A DNA stretch of 64,000 bases from Listeria ivanovii subsp. ivanovii (GTDB lineage: Bacteria > Bacillota > Bacilli > Lactobacillales > Listeriaceae): positions 1,410,001 to 1,474,000 of the forward strand of contig NZ_LT906478.1 in NCBI RefSeq assembly GCF_900187025.1, in the 5' to 3' direction. Below, one piece after another: positions 6,643 to 16,555 of the stretch. Below the pieces are notes generated by a model. It made no database searches. It saw only the letters and a program-made list of their open reading frames with translations, and was not told where the DNA came from. The position numbers were made by a program, and so were the translations under genes. The first letter of the stretch is position 1. Each line of letters opens with the position of its first letter.

Positions 6643-7353
6643 TTAGTTTCTATAAAATGCGTTCAAATACTTCTCCATATACTTCTCTTTATGTTGTGAA
6701 TTGTATTGTGTGATAAAACGCGGATGTTCTAATGGGATAATTGTATGGAAAAATTGATACTCATCGTTTATTTTCGATAAGAAATTGTAATTTTCCCCGC
6801 TTCCTATACAGTAACATATGGAGGTGTCCATTCCGAACTCTATTTGGCTACGGATGGATTGGATGATAAATGGGGATAAAATTGCTTGTATTTTTTTATT
6901 TTCGTAGTAATTGCAATTTACTTCTTTTCCTTTTGAATTGACTCTTACTACACCTAGTGGACAGACAAAATTCATATAGAAGTTTGTATAAAACTTCTGA
7001 CAACCGCCATACGCACTAATAACATCATATAAAAATCCAGATGATGACTGATTTATGTAAAATTTTTCTATAAAAATACCTGTCTCATTTTGGAGGTGTT
7101 TGGCATCTTCAAATGGTACCCCGGTTAACGCAGATCCTCGACGTGCTGGCGAGCTACCGAGTATGAGACGACGGGGCTTATTATCGTTATAATATTTTTG
7201 GTAAAATGCTGCTGTTATTTCACTTACTAGGTTTTTTTGGTCACCATTATATGGATTGATAAGCCTAAATCCTGTTGGTAACTCCATTGTCGTAAGCGAA
7301 AGCGCTTCATTAAACTGTAGAATTTGGTTAGCCAATGTTTTGTTTTGCTTCAT
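6643..7353 (-). CDS. SMUG2-like uracil-DNA glycosylase family protein (DUF4918)
   Basis: 236 residues. The segment LILGSSPARRGSALTGVPFED (about residues 65-85) has the G-x-x-P-a-R-x-G pattern of the uracil-DNA glycosylase fold, and LEHPRFITQYN near residue 213 matches the His-Pro motif that closes the active site in the SMUG2/DUF4918 group. The protein would excise damaged pyrimidines from DNA in base-excision repair. Family assignment is from motifs read by eye. Start ATG 7353 has GAGGGG upstream. The LOG gene follows within 30 bp and a shared terminator ends both. Confidence 0.7.
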   Translation of the reverse strand: MKQNKTLANQILQFNEALSLTTMELPTGFRLINPYNGDQKNLVSEITAAFYQKYYNDNKPRRLILGSSPARRGSALTGVPFEDAKHLQNETGIFIEKFYINQSSSGFLYDVISAYGGCQKFYTNFYMNFVCPLGVVRVNSKGKEVNCNYYENKKIQAILSPFIIQSIRSQIEFGMDTSICYCIGSGENYNFLSKINDEYQFFHTIIPLEHPRFITQYNSQHKEKYMEKYLNAFYRN

Positions 7354-7427
7354 GTAATACAGTCCCCTCGATGATGTAGTTTAATATATTATAATATAAA
7401 TCTTAACATAAGTATCAAATGAATAAA

Positions 7428-7463
7428 AAATAAGTAAAACCTAGATTGCAGGCTTTACTTATT
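7428..7463 (-). terminator. Terminator of the large surface-protein gene
   Basis: Long arms (AAATAAGTAAA plus CCT, and AGG plus TTTACTTATTT) around a short loop, with TTTTTTATTC on the minus strand after the hairpin. It lies just upstream of the divergent glycosylase promoter region. Confidence 0.85.
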
Positions 7464-7511
7464 TAGATCAATTTCTTGCAAATGCTTGAATAAGCAAAAT
7501 TTATTTTCTGC

Positions 7512-10500
7512 TTACTTTATTTTGCTGTTTTTTCTGCGGAACAACCAAATTCCGGTTAGAAGAAGCATGATGCCAGTAAGGAGTAACGTTGTGTTCCATG
7601 TGTCCCCTGTTTCTGGTATGTTTTTCTTGTTTTTGGAAGAGACATTGTTGTTATTATTTTGATTATTGCCTTTTCCTGGAGTAATCACAACCGTTGACTT
7701 GTCCTCTTGAATAGTTACTTGAATGATTTTCTTGGTAACATTACCAGATGAATCAGTCGCGGTAATCGTCACTTTATAGGTGCCTGCTTGGTTCCAGTTG
7801 ACTGCTTTGTTAAGATTTGTTGTAATGGTCACATCTCCATTATTGTCCGTCGCACTTGCACCAATATCTTGCAGGAATTGGATCTCGGACACCGTTTTGC
7901 CATTAGGATAACTGATTTTATCTTTAGTGACCATTAATTTCGGTAAAATAGTATCGACTACTTGTACTGTCGTAGTTAATGTGTTCGCAGTGTTACCAGC
8001 TTGGTCATTCACCATGAAGTAAACATGATACGTGCCGAGTTTCGCTAAATTGATTTCACTCGCATCCACTTGAATTTCATTTGTATCATCCCCATCGACA
8101 ATATCGTTTGCTTGGATACCAAAGAAAGTCAGCCAGTTTGGTGCTTTCGTGTTGATTTCTATTTGTTTGGTTGTTTTAGTTGTGGTGAAGCTTGGTGCGG
8201 TCGTGTCGATAATGGTTAAAGTAACCGTTGTTTCTGCGGTGTTCCCTACAGTATCTTTTGTGCTGACTTTTATCGTGTAAGTCCTCGGAACATTTCCTTG
8301 AATGGATCGATCTGATGTGTAGGTGACTTTTAAAGCTTCTCCGGTCATATAATCGGTCGCTTGGATACCAAAGATAGTGGACAATGCTGGCATTTGGTTT
8401 ATTGCCTCTATCGTTTGATCAGTTACTTTTTCTAAAGTAGGTGCTATTTTATTTTCGATTTGCACGTACACAATGACTGGATTGGCTTTATTCCCATAGG
8501 AGTCTTTCGCATTTAAAGTTACTTTATAGCTGCCGACTTTATTTTGGTTTGCTTTTTGGAAAAAGTCGCTGGTCACTTGTACGTCTTCATCTAGTTCATC
8601 GGTCACGGTCGCGTGAATATCGCTTAAGAATTTTGTTTCGGTTACATTCGTTTTACCTTGATACATTATTACTTTGTCAGCTGAAATGACAGGTTTGTCC
8701 TTTTCTACCTGAACTTGGACTTTTTTCGTTGACTCGTTCCCTGCTGTGTCGGTCGCACTTACGGTTATAGCATACTTTCCTGGTTTCGTTAAGTCCACTT
8801 TCTCACCAAAATCGGTTGCAATGGTTAACTTGTCTGCATTATCGTTATTATCTGCGGCTTTCACATTAGCATCTTTGAAGAAATCCACTTCGGTTTTATT
8901 TGCGTTCACATGATAGGTAACGTTATCTGCTGTAATCACAGGTGCCTTTGTATCCACCACTTGAATCGAAATCGTTTGTGGGATCGCTTGATTAAGACTT
9001 GAATCCATCAGATTGACTTGCAATTGATACGAACCTTTTTTCACGGTAGAAATAGCGTCAAATACCGTAGTAAAGTCACTAGTGAAAATCATGGGCCTTT
9101 TGTTTGGTTGTGGTGCTTGCCCTGGTGCCAAATCATAGTTGTCTCCACCAATCAGACCTGCTGCTTTGAATAGGTCTTGTTCGGTCAAAGCACGCATGTC
9201 TTCCACCGTATAAGTGAGCGTGTTGTTCGTTACTAAAATAGTCGGCGCAATGGTATCCACTACTTGGACTTGGACCGTTTGCGTGGACTCATTTCCAGAC
9301 GCATCCGTGGCCTGGATAGTGACTGGATAAGTGCCGAGTTCATTCCAAACGACTTGGCGGTAATCAATGGTCGGTGTAATCGCTCCATCATGTGCATCAT
9401 TAGCCGTTGCAGTTAAAGGCTTCACCCAATTTATATCGGCTTCCGTGCTGTTCACTTCGATGGAAGCATCTGGATTGATAGCCAGCACTGGTGCCGTGTT
9501 ATCCATATCAAATGTTTTTTGCACAGTTGCCGTATTCCCTGCTTCATCTTTAGCCGTGTTTTTAGCTGTATAGGTGCCTTCATCATTTGGGATACGAATC
9601 GTCTTCCCCGTCCCTTCATAAACGAGGGTTCCTTGACTATCTTCTACCGTCCATTTATTGGTTACTTCGGTCGCGACATCTTTCGAATCAATCGTGATGG
9701 CTTTGGGAGAAACGGCGCGATCTAATTGAATGTCTGTTGTTGGTAGGCTGTCATCGGTAATATAAATTTCTGAGATGCTACCGACACCAGGCGTTAAGTT
9801 GTTTAGCGTATATATTCCGGTCGTAGGGTTGAATGCCATATTTTGTGGTGCATAGACCAATTTAGTTCCAGATGGCGAGGTCACTTGTAATGTATAATTG
9901 ACCGGGCTTTGAATAACGACATCGCTAAAGGCAAATTCTCCTTTACTATTCGTGGTCACGGTGGATTTCACTTCTTTACCGTCCTCATCTAAGAGCGTTA
10001 CTTGGTATCCTTCACCATATGAGGTAATTTTCCGTTCACCGGCTTTGTTCATGAAGATAACGGCTCCTTGTACGGGCGTAGACATATACATTGGTAGCTG
10101 AATATCCGTGATGGCTTTGGGGTTTCTACTCGCTAAATCATCAATAGTAAACTCCGTAGAGCCATTTTTGCTTAACCAGCCAAGCGTTGTATCTTTCGTG
10201 TCCACCACCACTTTGTTACCGCCAGTAGTGACAAAGTCGGCATTTTTATTTGGTAAATGAGCGGCAATTTTGTAAGTGCCATTGCTTAAGCCAGCAAAGT
10301 TAAACAACCCATTTTTTTGATTAGCAGAGTCAGGAGAAGTATAAATCGTGTCAATTTTCTCCCATTCTCCGTTTTCTTCTTTATATAAATCTAACTGAAC
10401 TGAGTTAAGCCCATTCTCTCCACTATCCTGTATACCATTTTTATTCAAGTCAATAAAGGAATCCCCTGCGAGACTTAAATCGGTAGCTGGTGTAGTACTT

Positions 10501-12137
10501 TTCACACCGCCGCGTGGTGGTTCAGAAGCTAGCTTACTCGTACCAGATGCGGTTTCTTTATCCACTCGGTAAGCGACAGAGTTATAAGCAATTTCGCCAT
10601 TACGAGGCGCATCGGTTGGAACTGTTCCTTCGAAATTGAGATCAATTTGGTCACCTACTTTGAATTCGGTATTCGGTAATTTAATTCGGAAGCTCTTAAC
10701 ATCCGCCATGTTGGTTGGTGCGGTCATTTGCCATGCAGCACCAGGAACATCTTCTCCGTCTGCATCAAAACGTTCTGGTGTGGTACTAGTGGAATACTCG
10801 ACTGTCGCAGTGTCACTTTTCTTCCCATTGACGAGCACTTCGATTTCACTCGTTGGGATGACGGAGAACTGCGAACCTCGATCTCCGGTGCCAAGAACAT
10901 ATTGGTCTCCTACAAACGGCAAGATATCGATAATTTCTAGGTTGTTCATACTTTTGGTGCCATTGTTTTTAAAACTTAAATTGTAGTCAACTTTTTTACC
11001 AGGAATCGTGGTTGCGGTCGTAGTGCTGACATCGACTAATTTTTTATCTTGACTTCCTCTGATTTTCATTTTGGTAGTTAGGCTGTTGGAAATCCCCACA
11101 TTAGCAGTCATCGTGGTGGACAAATATTTACTGGAAGTCACACCAGGTAGCTTAGCTTGGAGTTCACTAGGCAAAGTTTTAGCAGTAAGCCCATTATTAC
11201 CAGTGCCATTGATAGTCCAACTCGCGTCCGTCATCGAGCCCATCCCGAATTCGACTTTGTTTTCGCCGCTATTGACTTTGTTTAGTTTGAAAGCTAAATC
11301 TATGGATAGAAGCTCACATAGTCTAACTCCAGGAGATAAGCTGGTGTCTGGAGCTTCCCAGTATAGCAAAGTAGAACCATCTGCTAATTTTTCTTCTCCG
11401 CTGACATCAGCGGAGGATTTTGGATAAATAGTGTTGACTCCATTAGCTGGTGCATAGGTATAGTTTAAAGTACTATTATATGGCTGTTGAATATAGTTCC
11501 TTAGTAAAGTAACATCCATTCCTTTGGGAACAATAACAAAAATATACGGATTTTCTAATTTATTCGCATAGTTTCCAATACGAACTGATTGCGCTATGGT
11601 ATCACCGTTAAAGAAAATGGAGCTATTAAAATTTTGAGTAGAACCACTAACTGCGGATGGATAAAATACAGCTCCATTTATTTTTGCTGGACTAATAGTT
11701 GGCTCCACTACCTGAATGGTTTTCTTTAATGCGTCAATAGTTGCATCCACAGTTTTACTTGTTTTGTCAAAATCTGTGTAGGTAATTGATTCGGGTTGTA
11801 GCACGAAAGAGTTACCTTCTTTCACTCCTATATTTTGGAGACGAAATGTGCCTGGGGTATATGGTGGTAAGTCACTTGCATTTACTATACTATCTTTATA
11901 AGTAAGTCGGAATTTTTCGATTCGATGTGTAGATTGATCCATGTTAGAAAAATCCCAACCACTTGGTGTATTAGCAGCCATTGTTTCCCATGCACCATTT
12001 TGATAATACTCTAATTTTTTTATTGATTTGAGAGAGTTATTATTGGGAATAAATGAGCGTGTTTTAAGTCCTTCAGGAATTGGTGCAGTAATTTGTAAGT
12101 CATTTACTCCAGACATAGAAGAAGCTACTTTAGGCAT
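7512..12137 (-). CDS. Large Ig-repeat cell-wall protein, C-terminal part (frameshift product)
   Basis: 1541 residues with no signal peptide of its own; the signal lies in the overlapping upstream frame. Residues 1-550 continue an adhesin-like stalk. At about 555-640 is an SdrD-B-like domain (DLNKNGIQDSGENGL, a calcium-binding type of loop), followed by a carboxypeptidase-regulatory-like fold (about 675-780). From about 880 to 1480 stand bacterial Ig-like repeats (Big_3/DUF5011 type) with seams at about 962, 1062, 1149, 1229, 1311, 1394 and 1479, most with 'vDT.AP' at the joint and DxxGN near the end. The tail is a sortase signal IPETG (about 1507), a hydrophobic helix and RRKNSKIK. As written, without a signal peptide, it should not be exported. 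Confidence 0.8.
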   Translation of the reverse strand: MPKVASSMSGVNDLQITAPIPEGLKTRSFIPNNNSLKSIKKLEYYQNGAWETMAANTPSGWDFSNMDQSTHRIEKFRLTYKDSIVNASDLPPYTPGTFRLQNIGVKEGNSFVLQPESITYTDFDKTSKTVDATIDALKKTIQVVEPTISPAKINGAVFYPSAVSGSTQNFNSSIFFNGDTIAQSVRIGNYANKLENPYIFVIVPKGMDVTLLRNYIQQPYNSTLNYTYAPANGVNTIYPKSSADVSGEEKLADGSTLLYWEAPDTSLSPGVRLCELLSIDLAFKLNKVNSGENKVEFGMGSMTDASWTINGTGNNGLTAKTLPSELQAKLPGVTSSKYLSTTMTANVGISNSLTTKMKIRGSQDKKLVDVSTTTATTIPGKKVDYNLSFKNNGTKSMNNLEIIDILPFVGDQYVLGTGDRGSQFSVIPTSEIEVLVNGKKSDTATVEYSTSTTPERFDADGEDVPGAAWQMTAPTNMADVKSFRIKLPNTEFKVGDQIDLNFEGTVPTDAPRNGEIAYNSVAYRVDKETASGTSKLASEPPRGGVKSTTPATDLSLAGDSFIDLNKNGIQDSGENGLNSVQLDLYKEENGEWEKIDTIYTSPDSANQKNGLFNFAGLSNGTYKIAAHLPNKNADFVTTGGNKVVVDTKDTTLGWLSKNGSTEFTIDDLASRNPKAITDIQLPMYMSTPVQGAVIFMNKAGERKITSYGEGYQVTLLDEDGKEVKSTVTTNSKGEFAFSDVVIQSPVNYTLQVTSPSGTKLVYAPQNMAFNPTTGIYTLNNLTPGVGSISEIYITDDSLPTTDIQLDRAVSPKAITIDSKDVATEVTNKWTVEDSQGTLVYEGTGKTIRIPNDEGTYTAKNTAKDEAGNTATVQKTFDMDNTAPVLAINPDASIEVNSTEADINWVKPLTATANDAHDGAITPTIDYRQVVWNELGTYPVTIQATDASGNESTQTVQVQVVDTIAPTILVTNNTLTYTVEDMRALTEQDLFKAAGLIGGDNYDLAPGQAPQPNKRPMIFTSDFTTVFDAISTVKKGSYQLQVNLMDSSLNQAIPQTISIQVVDTKAPVITADNVTYHVNANKTEVDFFKDANVKAADNNDNADKLTIATDFGEKVDLTKPGKYAITVSATDTAGNESTKKVQVQVEKDKPVISADKVIMYQGKTNVTETKFLSDIHATVTDELDEDVQVTSDFFQKANQNKVGSYKVTLNAKDSYGNKANPVIVYVQIENKIAPTLEKVTDQTIEAINQMPALSTIFGIQATDYMTGEALKVTYTSDRSIQGNVPRTYTIKVSTKDTVGNTAETTVTLTIIDTTAPSFTTTKTTKQIEINTKAPNWLTFFGIQANDIVDGDDTNEIQVDASEINLAKLGTYHVYFMVNDQAGNTANTLTTTVQVVDTILPKLMVTKDKISYPNGKTVSEIQFLQDIGASATDNNGDVTITTNLNKAVNWNQAGTYKVTITATDSSGNVTKKIIQVTIQEDKSTVVITPGKGNNQNNNNNVSSKNKKNIPETGDTWNTTLLLTGIMLLLTGIWLFRRKNSKIK

Positions 12138-13588
12138 GAATCCCCATTCAATACAGACATCGTTGTTTTAGATACCTCGCTATCTACAGTTACAGTAGAT
12201 TTTGCAGCAAGTGCAGTAGAATTCACTTTCAAAGTTGTAACCAGAACGTCTTCATCATAAACATTTATTGTTCCTGTATAAACAGTACCTGCTACAGCAT
12301 CTGCAGGCATATTAGAAGAAACTGTTAGTTGTAGTTGATTATACATATTGGCATTAATTGGACCAAACGCTACTACTTGTTTTTCCGGTGTATTACTAAT
12401 TTGGGTAGGTGTTCCATTAATCGCACTAAGAGAAGACCAAAATTCACCTGGTTTAGTGATATTTAATTGCAACATACTAAAGTTAACAATACCTGCACCA
12501 TTTTCTTTAAGATATTCTAATTTTAGATTTTTAAAGCTCTTATTCCCGCTACTTTTTTTAGTAATTACTGGCCAATTAATATCGTATCCTTTTGGCATAA
12601 GTGAAAAGGATACGATATTGCGTGGAGCAAAATCCCAACTGCCATCTCCAGTAGTAATTGATTCATATTCTTTATCTGTATCACTTCCGGTAAATGTGAC
12701 ACTTACAGCTTTCTCAACAGGTTCATAAGTTTCAGCATTATTGTTAGATGCAGAAAGAGTTGCTTTTAAGTCCTTTGTCTTTCCGGGTGAAGCATCATAG
12801 CTAGCTCGAACGACAACAGGAATATCGAATGGAGCTCCACTCGGGATGTTATCAACTAGATTAATAGTTAACTTATCAGTAGAAGAACTATACGTTGCGG
12901 ATTTCACATTTGGATTAGCTGAGATGTTTTTTGGATAGTTTACTGGTTCTAGCCCGGATCCAGTGAAATCAATTACAAGTTTTCCGTCTTTTAATGTCGC
13001 TGAACCATCAAGGAAATTAATCGAATAGCTGATAGTCATTTGTTCTGTATAATTACTTAAAGTACTTTTGCTTGCTTCCGCTTGAAGAGATAATTTATCG
13101 GAAATAGAAGTACCTACTATTGGATCAGCAGCTAATAAATTATTTCCTACTTTATTTTTATCTTTAGGTGCCTCGCTTTCTGTTTTTTTGATAATAAGAT
13201 TTAAACTGACAGAACTAACGCTGTCCTCTTTCAACTCTAATGGATAGATACCTTCATTAGAGGCAAGCAGAAATAGAGATATTTTTTCTTCTGTGCCTTT
13301 AATTGTTACTTCATTCTTGGTTTTATCATAAGCAATATTTTCCGTTGCTTTCTTCGTATCCAACTGCAACTGTTCAGGTAAAATTAAGGTATAGACTTGA
13401 CCTTTTACTGTATTTTGGATGATTAATTCATTGTTGTTCAGACCTGTATTTTCAGAGGACATTTTCATCTCTATATTATTTTGTTGTGACTCTGTCTCAG
13501 TTGCATTTGCTACTGTGAGAGTTGGGGCGACAGTTGTTTGTAATAAAATAGTACTCACTAAGACTCCCAAGAAAAATTTTTTAATCAT
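12125..13588 (-). CDS. Large surface protein, N-terminal part with signal peptide (frameshift product)
   Basis: 487 residues. A Sec signal peptide (MIKKFFLGVLVSTILLQ, cleavage near ANA-TE) is followed by beta-rich adhesin-like sequence. The frame ends abruptly at NGDSCLK, 13 bp inside the next frame, and has no anchor. Adding one G to the run of four (plus-strand C at 12142-12145) joins the two frames as NGGFMPKVASS, giving a single anchored protein of about 2030 residues. The ribosome site (AAGGAGCGAG type) before the ATG at 13588 is good. As written, it would yield a released, unanchored fragment. Confidence 0.75.
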   Translation of the reverse strand: MIKKFFLGVLVSTILLQTTVAPTLTVANATETESQQNNIEMKMSSENTGLNNNELIIQNTVKGQVYTLILPEQLQLDTKKATENIAYDKTKNEVTIKGTEEKISLFLLASNEGIYPLELKEDSVSSVSLNLIIKKTESEAPKDKNKVGNNLLAADPIVGTSISDKLSLQAEASKSTLSNYTEQMTISYSINFLDGSATLKDGKLVIDFTGSGLEPVNYPKNISANPNVKSATYSSSTDKLTINLVDNIPSGAPFDIPVVVRASYDASPGKTKDLKATLSASNNNAETYEPVEKAVSVTFTGSDTDKEYESITTGDGSWDFAPRNIVSFSLMPKGYDINWPVITKKSSGNKSFKNLKLEYLKENGAGIVNFSMLQLNITKPGEFWSSLSAINGTPTQISNTPEKQVVAFGPINANMYNQLQLTVSSNMPADAVAGTVYTGTINVYDEDVLVTTLKVNSTALAAKSTVTVDSEVSKTTMSVLNGDSCLK

Positions 13589-13744
13589 GTGCTCGCTCCT
13601 TTAGTTTAATATCTATGTAGATACTTAATATAATATCCTACCTGACTCTAATTATTTTTCTGTATATTCATAAAAAAAATAACCTATTTATCTCATTTAT
13701 GAAGAAATGGTGAATAATAAGAGAAAATTCACTCTATTCCCATT

Positions 13745-13784
13745 GAAATAAGCCCTAATCGATATTACGATTAGGGCTTATTTC
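13745..13784. terminator. 17-bp perfect hairpin between the two surface-protein genes
   Basis: Arms GAAATAAGCCCTAATCG (13745-13761) and CGATTAGGGCTTATTTC (13768-13784) with a 6-nt loop. The T-tracts are poor, but it stands directly behind the MucBP gene stop (minus strand) and probably ends that transcript. Confidence 0.7.
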
Positions 13785-13794
13785 AAAAACCTAT

Positions 13795-15048
13795 TTAAGT
13801 TTTTCGAATAGTCATCATGTAGCCAGCACCTATTAATAATGCGATACCAATAATCAGAGGCTTGTTACTATTTTCATCCCCTGTTTTCGGAAGAGAAGCT
13901 TGCATTTTTGGTAGGCTAAGTTTTGTGGCATGACTTATTTCTTTTACACTTTTGTAAGCTTTTTCTGCTGGTTTTAAAGGTGTATTTGGGACAATTGGAG
14001 TTACAATCGATTTGTCTTTGTTTTTAGTATACACATACGATACATCTTGTGTGTATGTCGTGAATATTCCGGTACTATTAGCAGGTTCCTTTGTTAAAGT
14101 ATAGCCATCAAATGCTTTTGCTGCTGTTTCATAGATTGTGCCTAAATCACCAGTTAAAATAATTGGTTCAACTAGTGTTTTTCCTTCTGTATCTTGATAA
14201 GTTACCGTTACATCTTGTGCTACACCTAGCGTAACAACTTTTTTATACTTATATGTGATCGTTTGAGCGTTTGCAGAAAATGTTCCAAATTGATTGAATG
14301 GTAATTCAGAAAGTTGGTATCCATCAATCGTTTTAGCTATTGATGGATAAGGAGCTCCGATTTTGTCTGAAAGTGTTTCTGAATTTGCAATTGCTCGATT
14401 GGTTGCTTCATCAATATACTGAACAGTAACATTTTCACCTTGAGATGGAGCTTGTTCGTATACATAGTTCACTTCTGTTACTTCTGTGTTTGTTGTAAAT
14501 GTCCCAGTTGCATTATTTGGAGTTATTTTCAGCTGGTAGCCATCAATTGTTTTAGGTGTTGTGGAATAAATTTCGCCAAGTTTACCTATTAGTGTATTCG
14601 AATTAGCTAATGGTTGATTGGCTTCATCTAAATAATGGACTTGAATCTTCGCTTTTTCAATGGGGATAAATGGTCCCGCCATATTGTATATCTCTTGACC
14701 AGGATAAGCAACTGGATCTAATACATTTCCTGTGATGGTAAAGTAATTTAAAGTATCCCCTGCTTCTAGCGTTTTTGGTAATTTTAAACAGAAGTATGTG
14801 TCGTTTTCAACAGTATATTCGAACACACTATATTCTTTATTGTTTAAAAGCACATATGCTCCGTTGCCAGGATAGTGCATGGGAACTTCTTGTTGTAATG
14901 TTCCAGTTATATAATCATCACCAATATAAAGTTGGTCAACTTGTGGAGCTGGCATAGTTGCTGCTTTGGCAGAAAAAGGAGCTAAAGTCATGCTCACGAT
15001 GGAAAATAATACAATTAATGATCTATATAGTTTTCTTGGATGTTTCAT
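13795..15048 (-). CDS. LPXTG surface protein with three MucBP repeats
   Basis: 417 residues from the ATG at 15046-15048, chosen because AGGAGG lies seven nt upstream; a longer frame from 15078 lacks a ribosome site. Residues 1-30 are a signal peptide ending AKA-AT. Three MucBP repeats follow, each opening VxYxDE/VTYQD and closing with 'GTFT...Y.Y' (VHYLDEANQPLA, VQYIDEATNRAIA, VTYQDTEGKTLV). The tail is LPKTGDENSNKP plus a hydrophobic helix and RKT, a classic sortase A signal. MucBP domains bind mucin-type glycans, so host or environmental adhesion is likely. It corresponds to the small MucBP protein found here in other Listeria. Confidence 0.88.
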   Translation of the reverse strand: MKHPRKLYRSLIVLFSIVSMTLAPFSAKAATMPAPQVDQLYIGDDYITGTLQQEVPMHYPGNGAYVLLNNKEYSVFEYTVENDTYFCLKLPKTLEAGDTLNYFTITGNVLDPVAYPGQEIYNMAGPFIPIEKAKIQVHYLDEANQPLANSNTLIGKLGEIYSTTPKTIDGYQLKITPNNATGTFTTNTEVTEVNYVYEQAPSQGENVTVQYIDEATNRAIANSETLSDKIGAPYPSIAKTIDGYQLSELPFNQFGTFSANAQTITYKYKKVVTLGVAQDVTVTYQDTEGKTLVEPIILTGDLGTIYETAAKAFDGYTLTKEPANSTGIFTTYTQDVSYVYTKNKDKSIVTPIVPNTPLKPAEKAYKSVKEISHATKLSLPKMQASLPKTGDENSNKPLIIGIALLIGAGYMMTIRKT

Positions 15049-15175
15049 TAAAGACCTCCTTTTTCTCTGAATATACATATTCTAGCACTAAATAGAATCA
15101 GAGTTGAGGCTAACAGGCACTTTTCATAAAATCGTCACGTATTTATTCATATTTTCGCCATAAAGATGCAATGAA

Positions 15176-15216
15176 AACTAAAAAGCTAATGCAAAAAATC
15201 TTGACATTAGCCTTTT
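15176..15216 (-). terminator. Terminator of the thiolase gene
   Basis: Arms ACTAAAAAGCTAATG and CATTAGCCTTTTAGT (one mismatch) with a 13-nt loop, followed by a short T-run on the minus strand. It lies behind the thl stop codon. Confidence 0.65.
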
Positions 15217-15231
15217 AGTATATTTTTAAAT

Positions 15232-16401
15232 CTATGCTCTTTCAACAACCATTGCAATACCTATCCCGCCACCAATACATAACGAGGCTAGACCAGTGCG
15301 CTTGTTTTCGTGTTTTAACTCATTTAATAATGATACGACAATGCGAGCTCCAGATGCACCGATTGGGTGTCCTAACGCAATAGCGCCGCCATAAATATTT
15401 AATTTGTTTTCTGGAATTTTTAAATCTCTTGCAACAGCAACTGATTGAGAAGCAAAAGCCTCATTAAGGTGGAATAAGTCTATTTCGTCTATGCTGTAGC
15501 CGCCTTTTGTTAAAGCTTCATTTACTGCATAATAAGGCGCATATCCCATAATAGCAGGATCAACACCAACTTCTGATGTGATCTTGATGGTTGCTAAATA
15601 AGGAATTTTTTCTGCTATGGCTTTTTCTTTAGACATTAAAATAATGGCAGAAGCACCGTCGTTAATACCGGATGCGTTCCCTGCTGTCACTGTTCCGTCT
15701 TCTTTAAAAGCGCTTTTCAGTGTAGCAAGTTTTTCTAAAGTCGAATTAGCACGAATGGTTTCATCTTTGTTGAAAAAAGACCCATCTGCTAATTGTACTG
15801 GAATAATTTCATCCTCAAAAAGATTTTTTTCTTGGGCTTTCGCTGCTTTCATCTGCGAGTTATGTGCGAAGGCATCTTGTTCTTCACGAGACACAGCAAA
15901 CTTTTTTGCAACGTTTTCAGCGGTAATCCCCATATGGTATTCACCAAACACATCAGTTAAACCATCGATTAACATACTATTTTTCAGATTTTTAGGATTG
16001 ACTTCTTCCTCTACTAATTCAGGATTAAGCAGTAATGGTGCTTGGGACATGTTTTCAGTCCCTCCGACTACAACAATTTCTGCTTCTCCTAGTTGGATTG
16101 CTTGTTTACCAAACATAATGGACTTTAAACCAGATCCACAAACTTCATTAATAGTTACACCAGGAACTTGATAAGGAATTCCTGCATTAATAGCGATTTG
16201 TCGAGCTACATTCTGGCCAAGACCAGATTGTAACACATTACCAAAAATAACTTGATCTACTTCTTCAGGCGAAATATTAGCTCTTTCTAAAAGTCCTTTT
16301 ACAACAGTTGTTCCTAATTCTACTGCACTTATGTCTTTCAAACTTCCACCAAATTTTCCAATTGGTGTGCGAGCGGCATCTATTATAACTACTTCGTTCA
16401 T
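15232..16401 (-). CDS. thl: Acetyl-CoA C-acetyltransferase (thiolase)
   Basis: 389 residues, normal for biosynthetic thiolases. It condenses two acetyl-CoA to acetoacetyl-CoA. The nucleophilic Cys is in NEVCGSGLKS (about residue 88), the second active-site region is HLNEAFASQS, the His is in GGAIALGHPIGASGARI and the proton-handling Cys is in CIGGGIG. The gene is divergent from mvaS (154 bp apart), so the two first mevalonate-pathway steps sit together. Start ATG 16401 follows AAAGGAG. Given the missing ispG and ispH in this window, this route may be the only source of isoprenoids in the cell. Confidence 0.93.
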   Translation of the reverse strand: MNEVVIIDAARTPIGKFGGSLKDISAVELGTTVVKGLLERANISPEEVDQVIFGNVLQSGLGQNVARQIAINAGIPYQVPGVTINEVCGSGLKSIMFGKQAIQLGEAEIVVVGGTENMSQAPLLLNPELVEEEVNPKNLKNSMLIDGLTDVFGEYHMGITAENVAKKFAVSREEQDAFAHNSQMKAAKAQEKNLFEDEIIPVQLADGSFFNKDETIRANSTLEKLATLKSAFKEDGTVTAGNASGINDGASAIILMSKEKAIAEKIPYLATIKITSEVGVDPAIMGYAPYYAVNEALTKGGYSIDEIDLFHLNEAFASQSVAVARDLKIPENKLNIYGGAIALGHPIGASGARIVVSLLNELKHENKRTGLASLCIGGGIGIAMVVERA

Positions 16402-16483
16402 AGCAAACTCCTTTAAATGTAATAATGTATTAATTATTATATCATGAAACTTGCTAAAAACTCACTAGATTAAGACCGATGTA

Positions 16484-16512
16484 TTGTATTTTCCTTCTTT
16501 TTCTACTAAAAT
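16484..16512 (+). promoter_or_regulatory. mvaS promoter
   Basis: TTGTAT at 16484-16489, 17-bp spacer, TAAAAT at 16507-16512, about 44 bp before the mvaS start. Confidence 0.55.
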
Positions 16513-16555
16513 TAAAGTACTCACAAATAAAATATAAAGGACTTGAGACGAACAT

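Noticed and set aside
12142..12145. Run of four G as a phase-variation switch of the large surface protein
   Set aside because: Four bases are too few for frequent slippage; a fixed mutation or read error is more likely.
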